This document shows positions 1-11,615 of a stretch of 64,000 bases of DNA, piece by piece. Source of the DNA: Dreissena polymorpha (Eukaryota; Mollusca; Bivalvia; Myida; Dreissenidae); assembly GCF_020536995.1 (NCBI RefSeq), contig NC_068366.1, positions 16,645,522-16,709,521 of the forward strand, in the 5' to 3' direction. Position numbers and translations under genes: made by a program. Position 1 is the stretch's first letter. Every line of letters starts with the position of its first letter. The notes below the pieces were generated by a model. It did no database searches. It saw only the letters and a list, made by a program, of their open reading frames with translations, and was not told the origin of the DNA.

Positions 1-404
1 CCTTCATATATAATGGGTCTAGTTATATTGAACACAATAATATCATAGTATCATTAATTAATGGGTTTTTTAAGTAGATTAACAGACAAATAAGTATTTC
101 TACTACACAAATTTGATAAATACTATTGCATCACCTGTGTATAAATTTATGATTTGTTGTGCTACTCAGGAGATACAACTACCATACACTTAAGAAATTT
201 GATAAGGACTATGATCTATTTAAGGTATAGATAGATGTAGACTATATGGATATGCTTTAAAATAGAAGGCAAAAATCTATAGTCAGTTGTAAGAGTTTAA
301 CCGATTATAATATAGTTTGTATCTTTGTTTACGTTTGTAAGTTTTCACTTTGTTAAAATCATTTTTTATGGATTGTAGTTTTCCAATTTATTTTTTACAA
401 TACG
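1..404. other. AT-rich sequence with no recognisable gene
   Basis: No open frame of note, no splice-bounded coding stretch and no family I recognise. Confidence 0.5.
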
Positions 405-713
405 TTTTATGTTTGTTACAAGGAAGGTGTTTAAGTGTTATCTACAATTTGCGAGGAAAAAGTAACAACACACACACATACAAGCCGGTTCAACATATAA
501 TAAGGGTATTAATTTGTAATTTAAAAATTCAATCGTAAAACATGTAAGATGTGGAAGTTTTATGTTTATTGCAAGAAAGGTGTTTAAGTGTTATCTACAA
601 TTTGCGAGGAAAAAGTAACAACACACACACATACAAGCCGGTTCAACATATAATAAGGGTATTAATTTGTAATTTAAAAATGCAATCGTAAAACATGTAA
701 GATGTGGAACATA
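405..713. repeat. Two-copy tandem repeat, about 153 bp per unit
   Basis: The segment starting with TTTTATGTTTGTTACAAGG recurs about 153 bp downstream with few changes. Both copies contain a short CA run and the same AACATATAATAAGGG stretch. Short open frames over it are by-products of the repeat. Confidence 0.8.
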
Positions 714-741
714 CCACTTAAGCTTGTAGATGTCATCACTC

Positions 742-1086
742 TTACTGGCCGCTTCCGCCGTTTCTTCTATACTGCCTGAAGTTTTCTATGACATCATTAA
801 CATTGTCATATATATCAAACTTGATACGTTCTTCTGCAACAGTTTTCCCATAGACCGCCCCATTAAAGTACCACGCACTGTCGATATTCGGATGCAATAA
901 AAGCCTGTTGATGAGTCCCTGGTTGGGTTTTGTGACGTCATCCACCAGCCTGTACCCTTTGCTTTTCATTGGTGCCCTTTTACGCATTATGGCAGATTTC
1001 ACAGAGTTATTGCGTAGTTTGATTATCACTAGACGGATCTGTCCCTTCTTGGTTGGAATCCGGTGCATGGCCACTACATCTTCCAT
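742..1086 (-). pseudogene. LINE ORF1-like C-terminal fragment
   Basis: Read on the minus strand this is a 114-residue open frame. It is basic, with a stretch resembling the nucleic-acid-binding C-terminal part of LINE ORF1 proteins (RLVIIKLRNN, then a basic helix and a hydrophobic strand). It begins just inside a repeat block, and a coiled-coil ORF1-like N-terminal piece lies upstream on the same strand at 1437-1784. A B-unit separates the two, so the original frame is interrupted. No reverse transcriptase is visible. Family assignment is by resemblance only; it could belong to another non-LTR clade. Confidence 0.45.
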
Positions 1087-1117
1087 CTGTAGGTCGACCT
1101 CTGTGTTGATCTTTAGG

Positions 1118-1156
1118 ATTTATTCAATTTATCAAAACGTGAACAGGTCCCTTTAA
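1118..1156. mobile_element. Right-end remnant of the TTAA-TIR element (copy I)
   Basis: ATTCAATTTATCAAAACGTG followed by AACAGGTCCCTTTAA matches the right terminus of the element at 4665-6397. Only the terminal 40 bp are present, next to the flanking B-unit. Confidence 0.65.
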
Positions 1157-1415
1157 AATAGTCCGGAGTCCTAACAGATGTTTCTTCATGTACAAACTAT
1201 TTATTTTTACTTACATATATTTTTGCTGAGGCCCTTACACCGCTAACAAAGTATCCGCACTTATTTCTATTTACACGAAAATGTATATGTTTGACTATAA
1301 CTTTAGTCGTACTGAACAATTCAATATGAATGTATTTACCAAAATTAAAACTCGCAAATGACATTAGAACACTCAGCAAATACGTAATTGCGGGATCTAT
1401 AGCTTGCAGCATTTA
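1157..1415. repeat. B-unit, copy I of III
   Basis: This block of about 258 bp recurs at 2906-3163 and 6398-6655. On the minus strand each copy contains the same 71-codon open frame (MLQAIDPAITYLLSVL...), differing by one or two residues. The frame has no recognised domain. It is probably unique flank carried along when a transposon-containing segment was duplicated, not a gene. Confidence 0.8.
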
Positions 1416-1436
1416 ATTTTTTCTAGGAGGTTTTTG

Positions 1437-1784
1437 TTATCAAAGTCAATGCTGTCGATTTTGGCCTGCATTTCGTTTACTTTTTCATTGATTAATTTTT
1501 CTATTTTTTGTTTGTGTTTTCTTCAAGTTTTTTAATGAGATTTGTCACAGTGTTTGTTATTAGCATTTCAACTTCATCTTTTTTATCATGCCTTTGAGAT
1601 CCTCCCTTAAGTTGGAGATGCCTTCAGTCATGGCTTGAAGTTGTATATTTATTGAGTTAAGTTCTTCCATGCTTGAGTTACTATTGTCACTCGTATCTGG
1701 CCTATATTTCTTGACTGCAGGCTTTGTCGGTGGTTTTGTTCCAATGAAGTTTAGTTTTTGCTGGTGTTTTGTTTCGTTGCTCAT
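1437..1784 (-). pseudogene. LINE ORF1-like N-terminal fragment (copy 1)
   Basis: The minus-strand frame starts at 1784 (MSNETKHQQKLNFIGTKPP). It has a Lys/Pro/Ser-rich lead, then a predicted coiled coil (SMEELNSINIQLQAMTEGIS). The open frame is cut at 1560, but coding-like heptads continue in another frame down to about 1437 (EKVNEMQAKIDSIDFDNKN). This architecture, basic disordered lead then coiled coil, fits ORF1p of L1-like LINEs. A second diverged copy lies at 3165-3540. Confidence 0.5.
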
Positions 1785-1904
1785 GGTTAAAGTTGTTACA
1801 GTACAGTTATCTTCTTGCCTGGGGTGTCAAAGTAAATAATTGGCAACCACTTATCAATAACTATAGTATGTTTTTAATCCTTTCTACACCTTGATGTTCA
1901 GTCA

Positions 1905-2799
1905 TGACTGAATGGAAAGTCATGACGTGTTTATCCTCCGGAAAGAGTCTCGGTACATCCTTTCGTATAAATAGTTTCAGAACTTTATTGATATAGTATT
2001 CTGAGTTTACCTTGGTCCCTTTGGGAATTATTCTGATCACTGATTTACATCTGGACGATAAAGCAGCACACGCCATGAAGCCACGGGCAAACGCATCACG
2101 TTTTACAAATTTCAGTTTATCGCCAACGTTTTCTCCCATTCTGACATAACATACTTTTCTTCTCAAATAACTTCCACCAAGATAAAACATCGCTCGTCAG
2201 ATGAAACAAAATCTCTCCACTTGCCACATTTAAGCTTAAGATATATAGCTTCCAAGACCTGGCCCTGCGCTTCTGAATCTGTGCCATGTTGAGCTGATGA
2301 GCCTTGAACTTCTTCCGTAGTTTTGCTTTCACAACATGCCTAATGATGTAGAATACTGTTCCCTTGAACATTCCTGTGTCCAATGCCTTTTTTCTCTGGG
2401 TCGGCGGATTGATTTTAGAGATCCACCGACGAATTTTGCATACGACGTCAGGCGTGACCGTATATGGACGTCTACTTGAAGTTGAATTTGTAGCACCACC
2501 AGGCGTTGTTCTGCGCTATACAGTAGCGTCATGTCGAATATTCCGAATACTTCCCAATGAAATAGCAGGGTCCATCATTTTAGTTCATTTGAATGCTTCT
2601 GTAACTGCATTTGCATCTCAAAAAGCCTAAAACAATGCCCTTCATAGCTTCACTAATTTTCTTATAAGGCATGTTGAATAATATTGACAAATTGCATGTT
2701 CATTGAAGTATAGTATTTAACACAACAATGGTTCGAGAAAACCGTGGATGTACTTGAAAAAACACGGATTCCTTTTGTTCATTTTGAAGGCAACTCTCG
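1905..2799 (-). pseudogene. Truncated mariner transposase copy
   Basis: This is nearly identical to the complete mariner at 5024-6293 but lacks about 380 bp at the end corresponding to the transposase C-terminus, including the third catalytic Asp region. The break lies where the sequence runs into the duplicated LINE-like fragment (about 1904). The right end is intact, with the terminal GGCAACTCTCG followed by TA. The frame is shifted at the same places as in the full copy, so the lesions pre-date the duplication. Confidence 0.8.
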
Positions 2800-2905
2800 T
2801 AGTACTGTTTTCTTTAAAAAAAACTACAACGAACATTTCCAAATCTGAAACATTTTATGTGTCATTTTTTATTCAATTTATCAAAACGTGAACAGGTCCC
2901 TTTAA
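2800..2905. mobile_element. Right arm of TTAA-TIR element (copy II)
   Basis: Continues from the mariner right end into the same sequence seen at 6294-6397, ending in CAGGTCCCTTTAA. It is the flank of the mariner target in the duplicated block. Confidence 0.7.
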
Positions 2906-3163
2906 AATAGTCCGGAGTCCTAACAGATGTTTCTTCATGTACAAACTATTTATTTTTACTTACATATATTTTTGCTGAGGCCCTTACACCGCTAACAAAG
3001 TATCCGCACTTATTTCTATTTACACGAAAATGTATATGTTTGACTATAACTTTATTCGTACTGAACAATTCAATATGAATGTATTTACCAAAATTAAAAC
3101 TCGCAAATGACATAAGAACACTCAGCAAATACGTAATTGCGGGATCTATAGCTTGCAGCATTA
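2906..3163. repeat. B-unit, copy II of III
   Basis: Near-identical to 1157-1415 and 6398-6655; see copy I. Confidence 0.8.
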
Positions 3164-3164
3164 A

Positions 3165-3540
3165 TTTTTTTCTAGGAGGTTTTTGTTATCAAAGTCAATG
3201 CTGTCGATTTTGGCCTGCATTTCGTTTACTTTTTCATTGATTAATTTTTCTATTTTTTTGTTTGTGTTTTCTTCAAGTTTTTTAATGAGATTTGTCACAG
3301 TGTTTGTTATTAGCATTTCAACTTCATCTTTTTTTATCATGCCTTTGAGATCCTCCCTTAAGTTGGAGATGCCTTAAGTCATGGCTTGAAGTTGTATATT
3401 TATTGAGTTAAGTTCTTCCATGCTTGAGTTACTATTGTCACTCGTATCTGGCCTATATTTCTTGACTGCAGGCTTTGTCGGTGGTTTTGTTCCAATGAAG
3501 TTTAGTTTTTGCTGGTTTTTTGTTTTGTTGCTCATTGTTA
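3165..3540 (-). pseudogene. LINE ORF1-like N-terminal fragment (copy 2)
   Basis: A direct duplicate of the 1437-1784 fragment, sharing the coiled-coil segment and the run of upstream bases to about 3652. Small indels in T-runs shift the frame relative to copy 1. The two copies diverge abruptly after TTGATGTTCAG, which marks the edge of the duplication. Confidence 0.55.
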
Positions 3541-3654
3541 AAGTTGTTACAGTACAGTTATCTTCTTACCTGGGGTGTCAAAGTAAATAATTGGCAACCA
3601 CTTATCAATAACTATAGTCTGTTTTTAATCCTTTCTACACCTTGATGTTCAGGG

Positions 3655-4664
3655 ATTATTCCAAGGTGATGTTTTATTGTATCGTACAGGTAATCTCTCA
3701 GGTATTACACAAATATTATTATATTCCTCTGTAGAAACTTCTTCAAACTACTAATTTATCCCATAAGTTTTCCAAATTTTCACTTTCTAATAATGTTCAC
3801 TAAATATTCATACACATGTAGCACTATAAATTACTATTTTTGTTTCACTATAAACATGTATTTTAATGCATTTTGTGGAGAGCAAAATTATCCACCCATT
3901 CCCTCCAACCTATAGCCTGCTGAAATTAGACAATTCTTGGTGGTTTTTAGATTATGTTAAATGGGTATTCGTTATATTCACGGACATGTGAACATCGGCT
4001 TTAACTACGGGCGGCCAAGATCTACGCTGTCCGCTATAATGTCACCTAAGGTTTCTTGGTCTCATTAGCGGGTTGGGTATCGCTTATCCAGACTGCGCAA
4101 ATGCGCAGGCAGGTCTGAAGCTACGCTGGTCGCATATGGCATAAGACCAATTTTCGCATGACGCGAGTCAATTAAGTTAATTTGATTCATTAATTATTGT
4201 AAACTCTTACTTGAATGCATTTCGAGTGAATAATTTATAAAAGGTAATAATGTGTACGTCAAGTAATTTCTTATATTTTTTTAATGAATGTGTGAATTTA
4301 CAAATTAACCATGTATATAACTGAATATAATGATAAATGTTCTGACCATCATTTCGTTGTCGTTCGCGGTGGGTTAAGTACGTTTTATTAAAACGTGTAT
4401 ACCAACTTCTAGTAATTTGCAATGTGGACACTTCTTGTTGGCAGGAAAACGTTTTTGAATAACGATATAAACACTCAGCATCGTGAAGCTTATCCGTCTG
4501 CAAACTATTCCAAAACCAAACTAAAAATACACCATTCGTGGATAAAGAACAGTGAGTCAGTGAGTCATGAAATAAGGACAATAATGTTGTTATTGTTTCA
4601 GCAAGCGACGGTTTCCGTTTTTTAGTGGCCGCCACATAAAACGGATATGATAAATCTGTATGTA
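3655..4664. other. No gene seen; contains a MITE-like fragment
   Basis: Around 4010-4165 a GC-richer stretch (CAGACTGCGCAAATGCGCAG) looks like a short interspersed repeat I have seen in dreissenid DNA. The rest is unassigned. A long minus-strand frame at 4207-4635 lacks an ATG and has no recognisable domain. Confidence 0.4.
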
Positions 4665-4779
4665 TTAAAGGGGCTTGTTTACTGATTTTTGACCTGGTTT
4701 GAAGTTTGTAATTAAATGCTTTAAATTGATAAATGTAAACATCGGAACTAAAGAGCTGCAGTATAAAACAAAAATCTTT

Positions 4780-4852
4780 ACCTGGACCCGAACCACTGAC
4801 ACTTGGAGTAAACGCCTAGCGCTTTAACCACTCCTTCATCCATGCTGATATA
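4780..4852 (-). repeat. tRNA-derived segment (class II tRNA-like)
   Basis: Read on the minus strand: GGATGAAGGAGTGGTTAAAG resembles a D-arm/A-box region, and GGTTCGGGTCC a T-arm/B-box. Pairing is degraded, so this is a tRNA-derived repeat part and not a functional tRNA gene. Confidence 0.55.
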
Positions 4853-5023
4853 GTTCATGGCATATATTATACTGTGTACAAGCATTCCTCGTAATGTCAC
4901 AAAATATAACGATATCAATTCAACTTTCCAAATTATTCAATCGTATCGCTTTTGTAACTCTTTTTTTTAAATCGCCAAACGATGCATATAATGGATATTT
5001 AAGGGCATCATAAATGTTCAGTA

Positions 5024-6293
5024 CGAGAGGTGCCCAATGTCATGACGAACAAAACAAAAATATGAATAATTTATAATCTAAATTTCTTTTTTTTTGTGTA
5101 ACAAATGCTCAATATGAGATTCATGGCAATTGTAACTTATCCTGCAACGCTTTGGCCAAGATTATAACGTCTAGTTGATGTTTGTTTGTTCCAATTTGCG
5201 CCTTTCGTCCTTCAGAGCTATTTTTAGACCAGAAAGTGAGTTTACTTGTCGATTCTGTAAGCGTCGTTTTAGTATCCCCATATGCCAAAATCCATTTGGG
5301 CCGCATCTAGAGACTTAAGTCAATTCTTCGGGTGTTATGAACTCAATGTTTTGATACTTGTTTTAGAAAACAGTGTTTAAAATTGTGGCTAGATGCACTG
5401 TCCTGATGGAAAGTCATGACGTGTTTATCCTCCGGAAAGAGTCTCGGTACATCCTTTCGTATAAATTGTTTCAGAACTTTATTGATATAGTATTCTGAGT
5501 TTACCTTGGTCCCTTTGGGAATTATTCTGATCACTGATTTACATCTGGACGATAAAGCAGCACACGCCATGAAGCCACGGGCAAACGCATCACGTTTTAC
5601 AAATTTCAGTTTATCGCCAACGTTTTCTCCCATTCTGACATAACATACTTTTCTTCTCAAATAACTTCCACCAAGATAAAACATCGCTCGTCAGATGAAA
5701 CAAAATCTCTCCACTTGCCACATTTAAGCTTAAGATATATAGCTTCCAAGACCTGGCCCTGCGCTTCTGAATCTGTGCCATGTTGAGCTGATGAGCCTTG
5801 AACTTCTTCCGTAGTTTTGCTTTCACAACATGCCTAATGATGTAGAATACTGTTCCCTTGAACATTCCTGTGTCCAATGCCTTTTTTCTCTGGGTCGGCG
5901 GATTGATTTTAGAGATCCACCGACGAATTTTGCATACGACGTCAGGCGTGACCGTATATGGACGTCTACTTGAAGTTGAATTTGTAGCACCACCAGGCGT
6001 TGTTCTGCGCTATACAGTAGCGTCATGTCGAATATTCCGAATACTTCCCAATGAAATAGCAGGGTCCATCATTTTAGTTCATTTGAATGCTTCTGTAACT
6101 GCATTTGCATCTCAAAAAGCCTAAAACAATGCCCTTCATAGCTTCACTAATTTTCTTATAAGGCATGTTGAATAATATTGACAAATTGCATGTTCATTGA
6201 AGTATAGTATTTAACACAACAATGGTTCGAGAAAACCGTGGATGTACTTGAAAAAACACGGATTCCTTTTGTTCATTTTGAAGGCAACTCTCG
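5024..6293 (-). mobile_element. Full-length mariner element (1,270 bp), decayed
   Basis: Flanked by TA on both sides (5022-5023 and 6294-6295), with inverted ends CGAGAGGTGCC and GGCAACTCTCG. The length is typical of mariner. The transposase runs on the minus strand in several frames: a helix-turn-helix region (RRWISKINPPTQRKK; KGTVFYIIRH), KRRARSWKLY, a DERCF segment holding the first Asp, HQDSASSH with the second Asp, and a C-terminal MDFGIWGY-like piece (AQMDFG / WHMGI across frames) with the third. At least two frameshifts and several stops make it non-coding. The target was the TTAA-TIR element. Confidence 0.88.
5121..5877 (-). pseudogene. Mariner transposase remnant
   Basis: Main open pieces on the minus strand are 5611-5877 (second helix-turn-helix and linker), 5343-5684 (catalytic core; DVPRLFPEDKHVMTFHQDSA) and 5121-5306 (third Asp region to the C-terminus, ending with a SWPKR-like box in another frame). 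Frames change between the pieces. The DDE/D triad of Tc1/mariner can be recognised, but no single frame carries it. Confidence 0.85.
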
Positions 6294-6397
6294 TAATACT
6301 GTTTTCTGTAAAAAAAACTACAACGAACATTTCCAAATCTGAAACATTTTGTGTCATTTTTTATTCAATTTATCAAAACGTGAACAGGTCCCTTTAA

Positions 6398-6655
6398 AAT
6401 AGTCCGGAGTCCTAACAGATGTTTCTTCATGTACAAACTATTTATTTTTACTTACATATATTTTTGCTGAGACCCTTACACCGCTAACAAAGTATCCGCA
6501 CTTATTTCTATTTACACGAAAATGTATATGTTTGACTATAACTTTAGTCGTACTGAACAATTCAATATGAATGTATTTACCAAAATTAAAGCTCGCAAAT
6601 GACATAAGAACACTCAGCAAATACGTAATTGCGGGATCTATAGCTTGCAGCATTT
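6398..6655. repeat. B-unit, copy III of III
   Basis: Third copy of the 258-bp block, abutting the right end of the TTAA-TIR element. It diverges from the others right after GCAGCATTTAATTTTTT, where the duplication ends. Confidence 0.8.
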
Positions 6656-9270
6656 AATTTTTTGGGATGATTTGGATATATTTCTTGGACCCGACGAGCA
6701 GTATGAGAACACACATGTTTTAAATTGCTTTCATTTTAACGAAGTATATGTTTCTTAAATTGTCCACCGTTTACTTACTTCCGCAAGTCACTTGGCTAAG
6801 TTAGAAATGTTTTTTTTTAATTCTTTACCATTTCGAGAACAGGGCCGGGGCCTTTCAGATTGGGAAAAGTCGCGTCGTTTTTTTTACTTAAATTGTGAAA
6901 TTGGTGTTGTATTTGTTTGCTTTCAAATTTTAATAAAAGTCACCAAGTGAATGAAAAGTTTGAAGCACTCACAGTAAAATGTTTCAGTGTAATGTGATAT
7001 CCTAGAACCCGTATATAATATCTAGCATATAATTTCATTTGAATCGACTTTTTAAGTTTTTTACATTCTATTAATTATCCTTATACCAAGTATTCATTCC
7101 ATGAAAATTACTGAACTCTCGAACACAAACCCACACAAACCCAAAGGTAGATATCAATTTTATTTTGTGCAAAAAGCTAATGTACACTAAACAGCACCCG
7201 CTTTCATAACATATTTAAAAAAAAAGACAAATAGAATGAAAATTATGATGAATGTGCACATTTTTGTTTAACATTATAACTTGAAAACCTGTAATCACAA
7301 ATTAATTCTGTTAAAATCTATTCAAACACATACTAAATTACAGGCATTTAAAAACACACGATGGTACCGCACAAGCTTATCTGGGACGACACTTCACGCA
7401 CATTCAATAAAACAGTTTCATAGAGCGCGGTTTCTACACATGTACGGGCCGCTTTATAGCAATCGCAGTTTTTTTCAAGTATCACTTGTCATTTCAACTA
7501 AGACTAAGGACGTAAATGGTACAACGGCCGGAACGCACAAGGCTGTATTGTTTATTTCGCTTACAGCCCACTTGTTACTAGGATCTTTGACTAGGAAATC
7601 TTAAACGTTCCACCAATCCCGTACGTGCGAATAGAAACGTTCGACAAGTTTAGCCATCTTGCAGTAGGTTAAGTGCAGAGGAGTGAAATTGGTTGGCGAA
7701 CGGTGACAAGCTTCTATCATCGACGAGAAAAAAGTATGTTCTTTAAATATATTGTGCTTAATTTAGAGGAATATGTTCATTAACGAATATGTGCATACAC
7801 CGCTCTTAATTATATATGGACTTAATGATGTATTGCATGCGTTCGCTCATTAAATGACTGTTTTTACGTGAATATCCGACCTCGTGGAGTAATCTTCTGT
7901 TTAAAAAAGGTGTCTGCACAACAATTATTGTTGTAAAGGTTGATTTATGTGCGACCTTTTTTCAAAACTGGTTGTTGCAATTAAGCGTTCAATATTGCGA
8001 GATATGATATTAAACCAAATGTATATGGGAAGTGTTAGGAGTCATGATCAACAGCTGTGAATGACATATACTGTAGTCAATATTTTGGAATAATAGGAGG
8101 TGCGCAATTATGCAAGCGTCTATAAACGGTCAACTTAGTCCGCCATTGTGTTTCAAACAATAAAGTACATGTGGTTCCGATTTCAAAATTATTTTTTTTA
8201 AAGACATGTCATGCATGGTTTCATATCACATATGGTTTAATCATAAATTGTTTAACTATTTTCAGTAAAAAGAAATTAATTTACGAGTTTTTAAAATTGT
8301 TTTGCACAGGAAATAGAAGAGATTTTCGCTTTCTGTCAAAACAATCAAAATCATGAAAATGGCGGACAGTGTTAATCTTCAATGAAGGTCAACATGTAAA
8401 CTTCTGTTCAATTGTGAATACGATCTAAACAAATTAAAAGCACAGCATCTCTTGTGCTTTGAACATTTTGTTTTTATTGTTATTTAACGGAAGATTTCTG
8501 TTTGAAATGGATAACAGTTTTCAAATGAAGTACATATTTGCACATGTTAATCTATTTTCGCTTTTAACCTGTAGTTAGAACTTATATGAAAAATTGAAAC
8601 GATTTATTTTGTTTAAATTTGGTTGTCACAGTCAGTCAAATTATTTCTATAGCTTCTTAAACGGTTTGCTTTACTGTTCATTCATTCATTCAAGTGAAAA
8701 CTGATTTTAAATAGTTTTATACTTACTGCAAACCGAAGTAACCAAAACCCATGCATGATTGTTGATACAATTACATTGGCATATCATAATTTATAAATAT
8801 CTTGTTACAATAAGTGGTATTGATGTTTTCCTTATTGTAGATACTTTATTTACATTCAGAGCAATTAACCTCATTTATTGAACACATATTTGATGTAATA
8901 ACACACAAGCATGCATTTGATATTAATATATGCAAGAAAACATCAAACAAGATATGGTTAAGCTACATAGAACTTCTTACACTGCAACAGTGCTTTAATA
9001 CCAGTGTTATAAATATTCATAGACTATAAGTGTATTAAAAATATAATTTCTAAAATAAAATAAAATAATTCTCCTACCTACCTACCCACCTGTAAAATCT
9101 TGGGACGGTAAAGGGCAAACCAACAATATTTTAATTGTGGCCTAGTGTATTATTGGCACTATGCTATTGGCGTATGATTTCAATTTAACTTAATCTGACG
9201 GTTTATTGATACTTTACTATTTTGTATTATATGTGTCAGTCAGCAGGTGTTTATTTCATATATATTTTAT
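6656..9270. other. No gene recognised
   Basis: AT-rich. A short fragment of the GTCGTCCCAG MITE family sits at about 7365-7450 (CTTATCTGGGACGACACTTC). The stretch 7600-7740 is less AT-rich and could hold a promoter or 5' UTR, but nothing in the sequence proves it. The frames at 7281-7604 and 8171-8356 have no domain or splice support. Confidence 0.45.
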
Positions 9271-9279
9271 GCATCTTAC

Positions 9280-9384
9280 CTTTGGATTCCATTAAACCAG
9301 AGAACTCTCCATATTCAAAGAAGCGAAGGAATGTTCTCTGTCCACTTTTGAACGCCACAGCATAAAGAATTCCATCTGTTAACT
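9280..9384 (-). CDS. Orphan internal exon of an unidentified gene
   Basis: On the minus strand a 105-bp open stretch is bounded by a strong acceptor (TTTCTTTCAG before it) and donor (AAAG then GTAAGA after it). It reads through without stops (LTDGILYAVAFKSGQRTF... RFFEYGEFSGLMESK). It begins with two bases of a split codon and ends with one, so both introns are phase 1 and the exon could be skipped without a frameshift. Codon use is less AT-biased than its surroundings. I do not recognise the protein. No partner exon was found within the window, so it may belong to a gene with long introns or be a captured exon. Confidence 0.6.
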
Positions 9385-9618
9385 CTGAAAGAAAATTTAT
9401 GTTTCTTGTAAAATATCATAAACATATGTCGGCAAAAAAACACACCTGCATTTGAAAGTTGTACCCTATTCACTGTTCTGCTTTAATAAAATTATTTTTT
9501 GCCCAAGAAACATGATTATTGCTTTAAATTCAAGTAATTAAATATTTTTGTGTAATATACATACATTGGATAGATGAACAATGCTTATAAACATGGGTAT
9601 ATTATAAAAGTTATTTGG

Positions 9619-10515
9619 AACAAGATGTGTTTGTGAAACACAATGTCCCCCTATATGATGTTTGGCCTTGTATGATGACCTTGACCTTGTGAAGGATGAC
9701 CTTGACCTTGAACTTTCACCACTCAAAATGTGCAGCTCCATGAGATACAAATGCATGCCAAATATCAAATTTCTATCTTCAATAGTGCAAAGTATTCATA
9801 AAATAAGCGATTTGGGCCACATATATTTGACCTCTGACCTTGAAGGATGACCTTGACCTTGACCTTTCACCACTCAAAATGTGCAGCTCCATGAGATGCA
9901 CATGCATGCCAATTATCAAGTTGCTATCTTCAATATTGCAAAAGTATTTATAAAATAAGCGATTTGGGCCACATATATTTGACCTCTGACCTTGAAGGAT
10001 GACCTTGACCTTTTACCACTCAAAATGTGCAGCTCCATGAGATACACATGCATGCCAAATATCAAATTGCTATCTTCAATATTGCAAAAGTATTCATAAA
10101 ATGAGCGATTTTGGCCACATATATTTGACCTCTGACCTTGAAGGATGACCTTGACCTTTCACCACTCAAAATGTGCAGCTCCATGAGATACACATGCATG
10201 CCAAATATCAAGTTGCTATCTTCAATATTGCCAAAGTATTCATAAAATGAGCGATTTTGGCCACATATATTTGACCTCTGACCTTGAAGGATGAACTTGA
10301 CCTTGACCTTTCACCACTCAAAATGTGCAGCTTCATGAGATACACATGCATGCCAAATATGAAGTTGCTATCTTCAATATAGCAAAAGTTATTGCAAAAT
10401 GTTAAAGTTGGCGCAAACAAACCAACAGACCAAGAGACAGGGCAAAAGCAATATGTCCCCCACTACTATAGTGGGGGACATAAAAAAACCACTACTATAG
10501 TGGGGGACATAAAAA
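9619..10515. repeat. Tandem array of about five 145-153-bp units
   Basis: Each unit holds TGCAGCTCCATGAGATACAC, then ATGCATGCCAAATATCAA, then TGACCTCTGACCTTGAAGG. The left edge begins ACAAGATGTGTTTGTGAAACAC; the right edge ends in a palindrome (GTCCCCCACTACTATAGTGG), partly repeated. Related segments occur at 20448-20640, 49319-50095 and 51181-51487, so it is a dispersed family. Short open frames within it follow the repeat and are not genes. Confidence 0.85.
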
Positions 10516-11600
10516 GTGCATCCTTTCATGGAAACATAGTGTTAATTGTAAGGCCTTAAAGGAAGATGTCTATTATAAATATATTTCAATATAAAAATAA
10601 AATAAGTAGGCCTGACAGTCGACATATACCCTACTTATTTGATATTGGCATGCTACCTGAACCAAACCATTTAAAATAACTGGTCTCAAAGGCTTAAGCT
10701 CAATCTAGCTTAATGCGGCTCATTATACCACAACAAATATTAATTAATGATTTCAAAGTACTTGATAATTTTTTTTTCCCCAAAACATGTCCAGGGTTTC
10801 TAGTCCCCCTCCATGTTCTTTATTATTTTGGATAACAACATTATCATGGAGTATTATCTGCTCATAGGCAGGGGTATCATTGGATTCCATCCAACTCATT
10901 GTAGCTAGATTTTGGACATACAGTGAATAAACATTATATCCGGAGCAGATCCTGAGGGGGCTGAAGTGGCATATGCCCCCATAATTCCTCGACAAACTAT
11001 GTCGGATTATTTAAACTAATATTTGAATATTTAATCGGGTACCAAAAAAGTGTGCAGGATTCACATTGAAAAAATCCTGGATCCGTCCCTGTAACTTCAC
11101 TCATTTCATGTGCACAAACAATGCATTTGTTTTCTTATGCAACTGACATTTTCTATAACTGCAATTTATCAGTACAACAACCTCCTAGAGAAAGCATCAT
11201 AATTAAAGATTTATTTTGGATAAAATGTTAATATCAATGGATAATTTTGCGATAAACATGATTAAAAAAGGCAATATAGTTAATATAAATTGCCGCCATA
11301 GAGTCTTTTGATGATTTTTGCTTTTGCAGACTCTCGGCTTTATTCTGAACGTGAATTATTACAGCTAGGGGGTGGGGGGGCACAGAAATTATCAAAAGGA
11401 GCTGGCAAGACTGCTCGAATAGCCAGTCATTTCTGTTGCCGGACATCTTTTTACATCTTGACCTGGTACGTCAATGCAAATAACCTGGATAACTACATGA
11501 TCAGCATAATATTACGTCTACAGAGTGTACAAGTAATGTTCACAAACACAAAGTTGGTTGTGCTATATCAAAAAGGCAGCATAAAGATCTCTCTGTCTGT
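10516..11600. other. No gene recognised; repeat-like pieces
   Basis: 10750-11100 contains a CT/GA-rich segment (TGGCATATGCCCCC) typical of a dispersed repeat. No splice-bounded coding segment was seen. Confidence 0.35.
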
Positions 11601-11615
11601 CCTTCCGTCACACTT

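Larger units (their letters stand above)
4665..6397. mobile_element. TTAA-TIR element with tRNA-like core, interrupted by mariner
   Basis: The left end reads TTAAAGGGGC and the right end GGTCCCTTTAA. An internal minus-strand tRNA-like segment (about 4780-4852) keeps a B-box-like GGTTCGGGTCC. The same family is found at 41180-43472, where TIRs and flanking TTAA are clearer. After ATGTTCAGTA the element is broken by a complete mariner, then resumes with ATACTGTTTTC and runs to its right end. It appears non-autonomous, with no coding capacity of its own. Classification (piggyBac-like by TTAA target) is inference. Confidence 0.75.

Noticed and set aside
1197-1412. 71-codon frame in the B-unit as a small gene (three copies)
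   Set aside because: Conserved only because the block was duplicated recently. No start context or domain, and the copies lie beside transposon ends.
4207-4635. 142-codon minus-strand frame beginning MAATKKRKPS
   Set aside because: The start codon is GTG, no domain is recognised, composition is as in the flanks, and there is no splice context.
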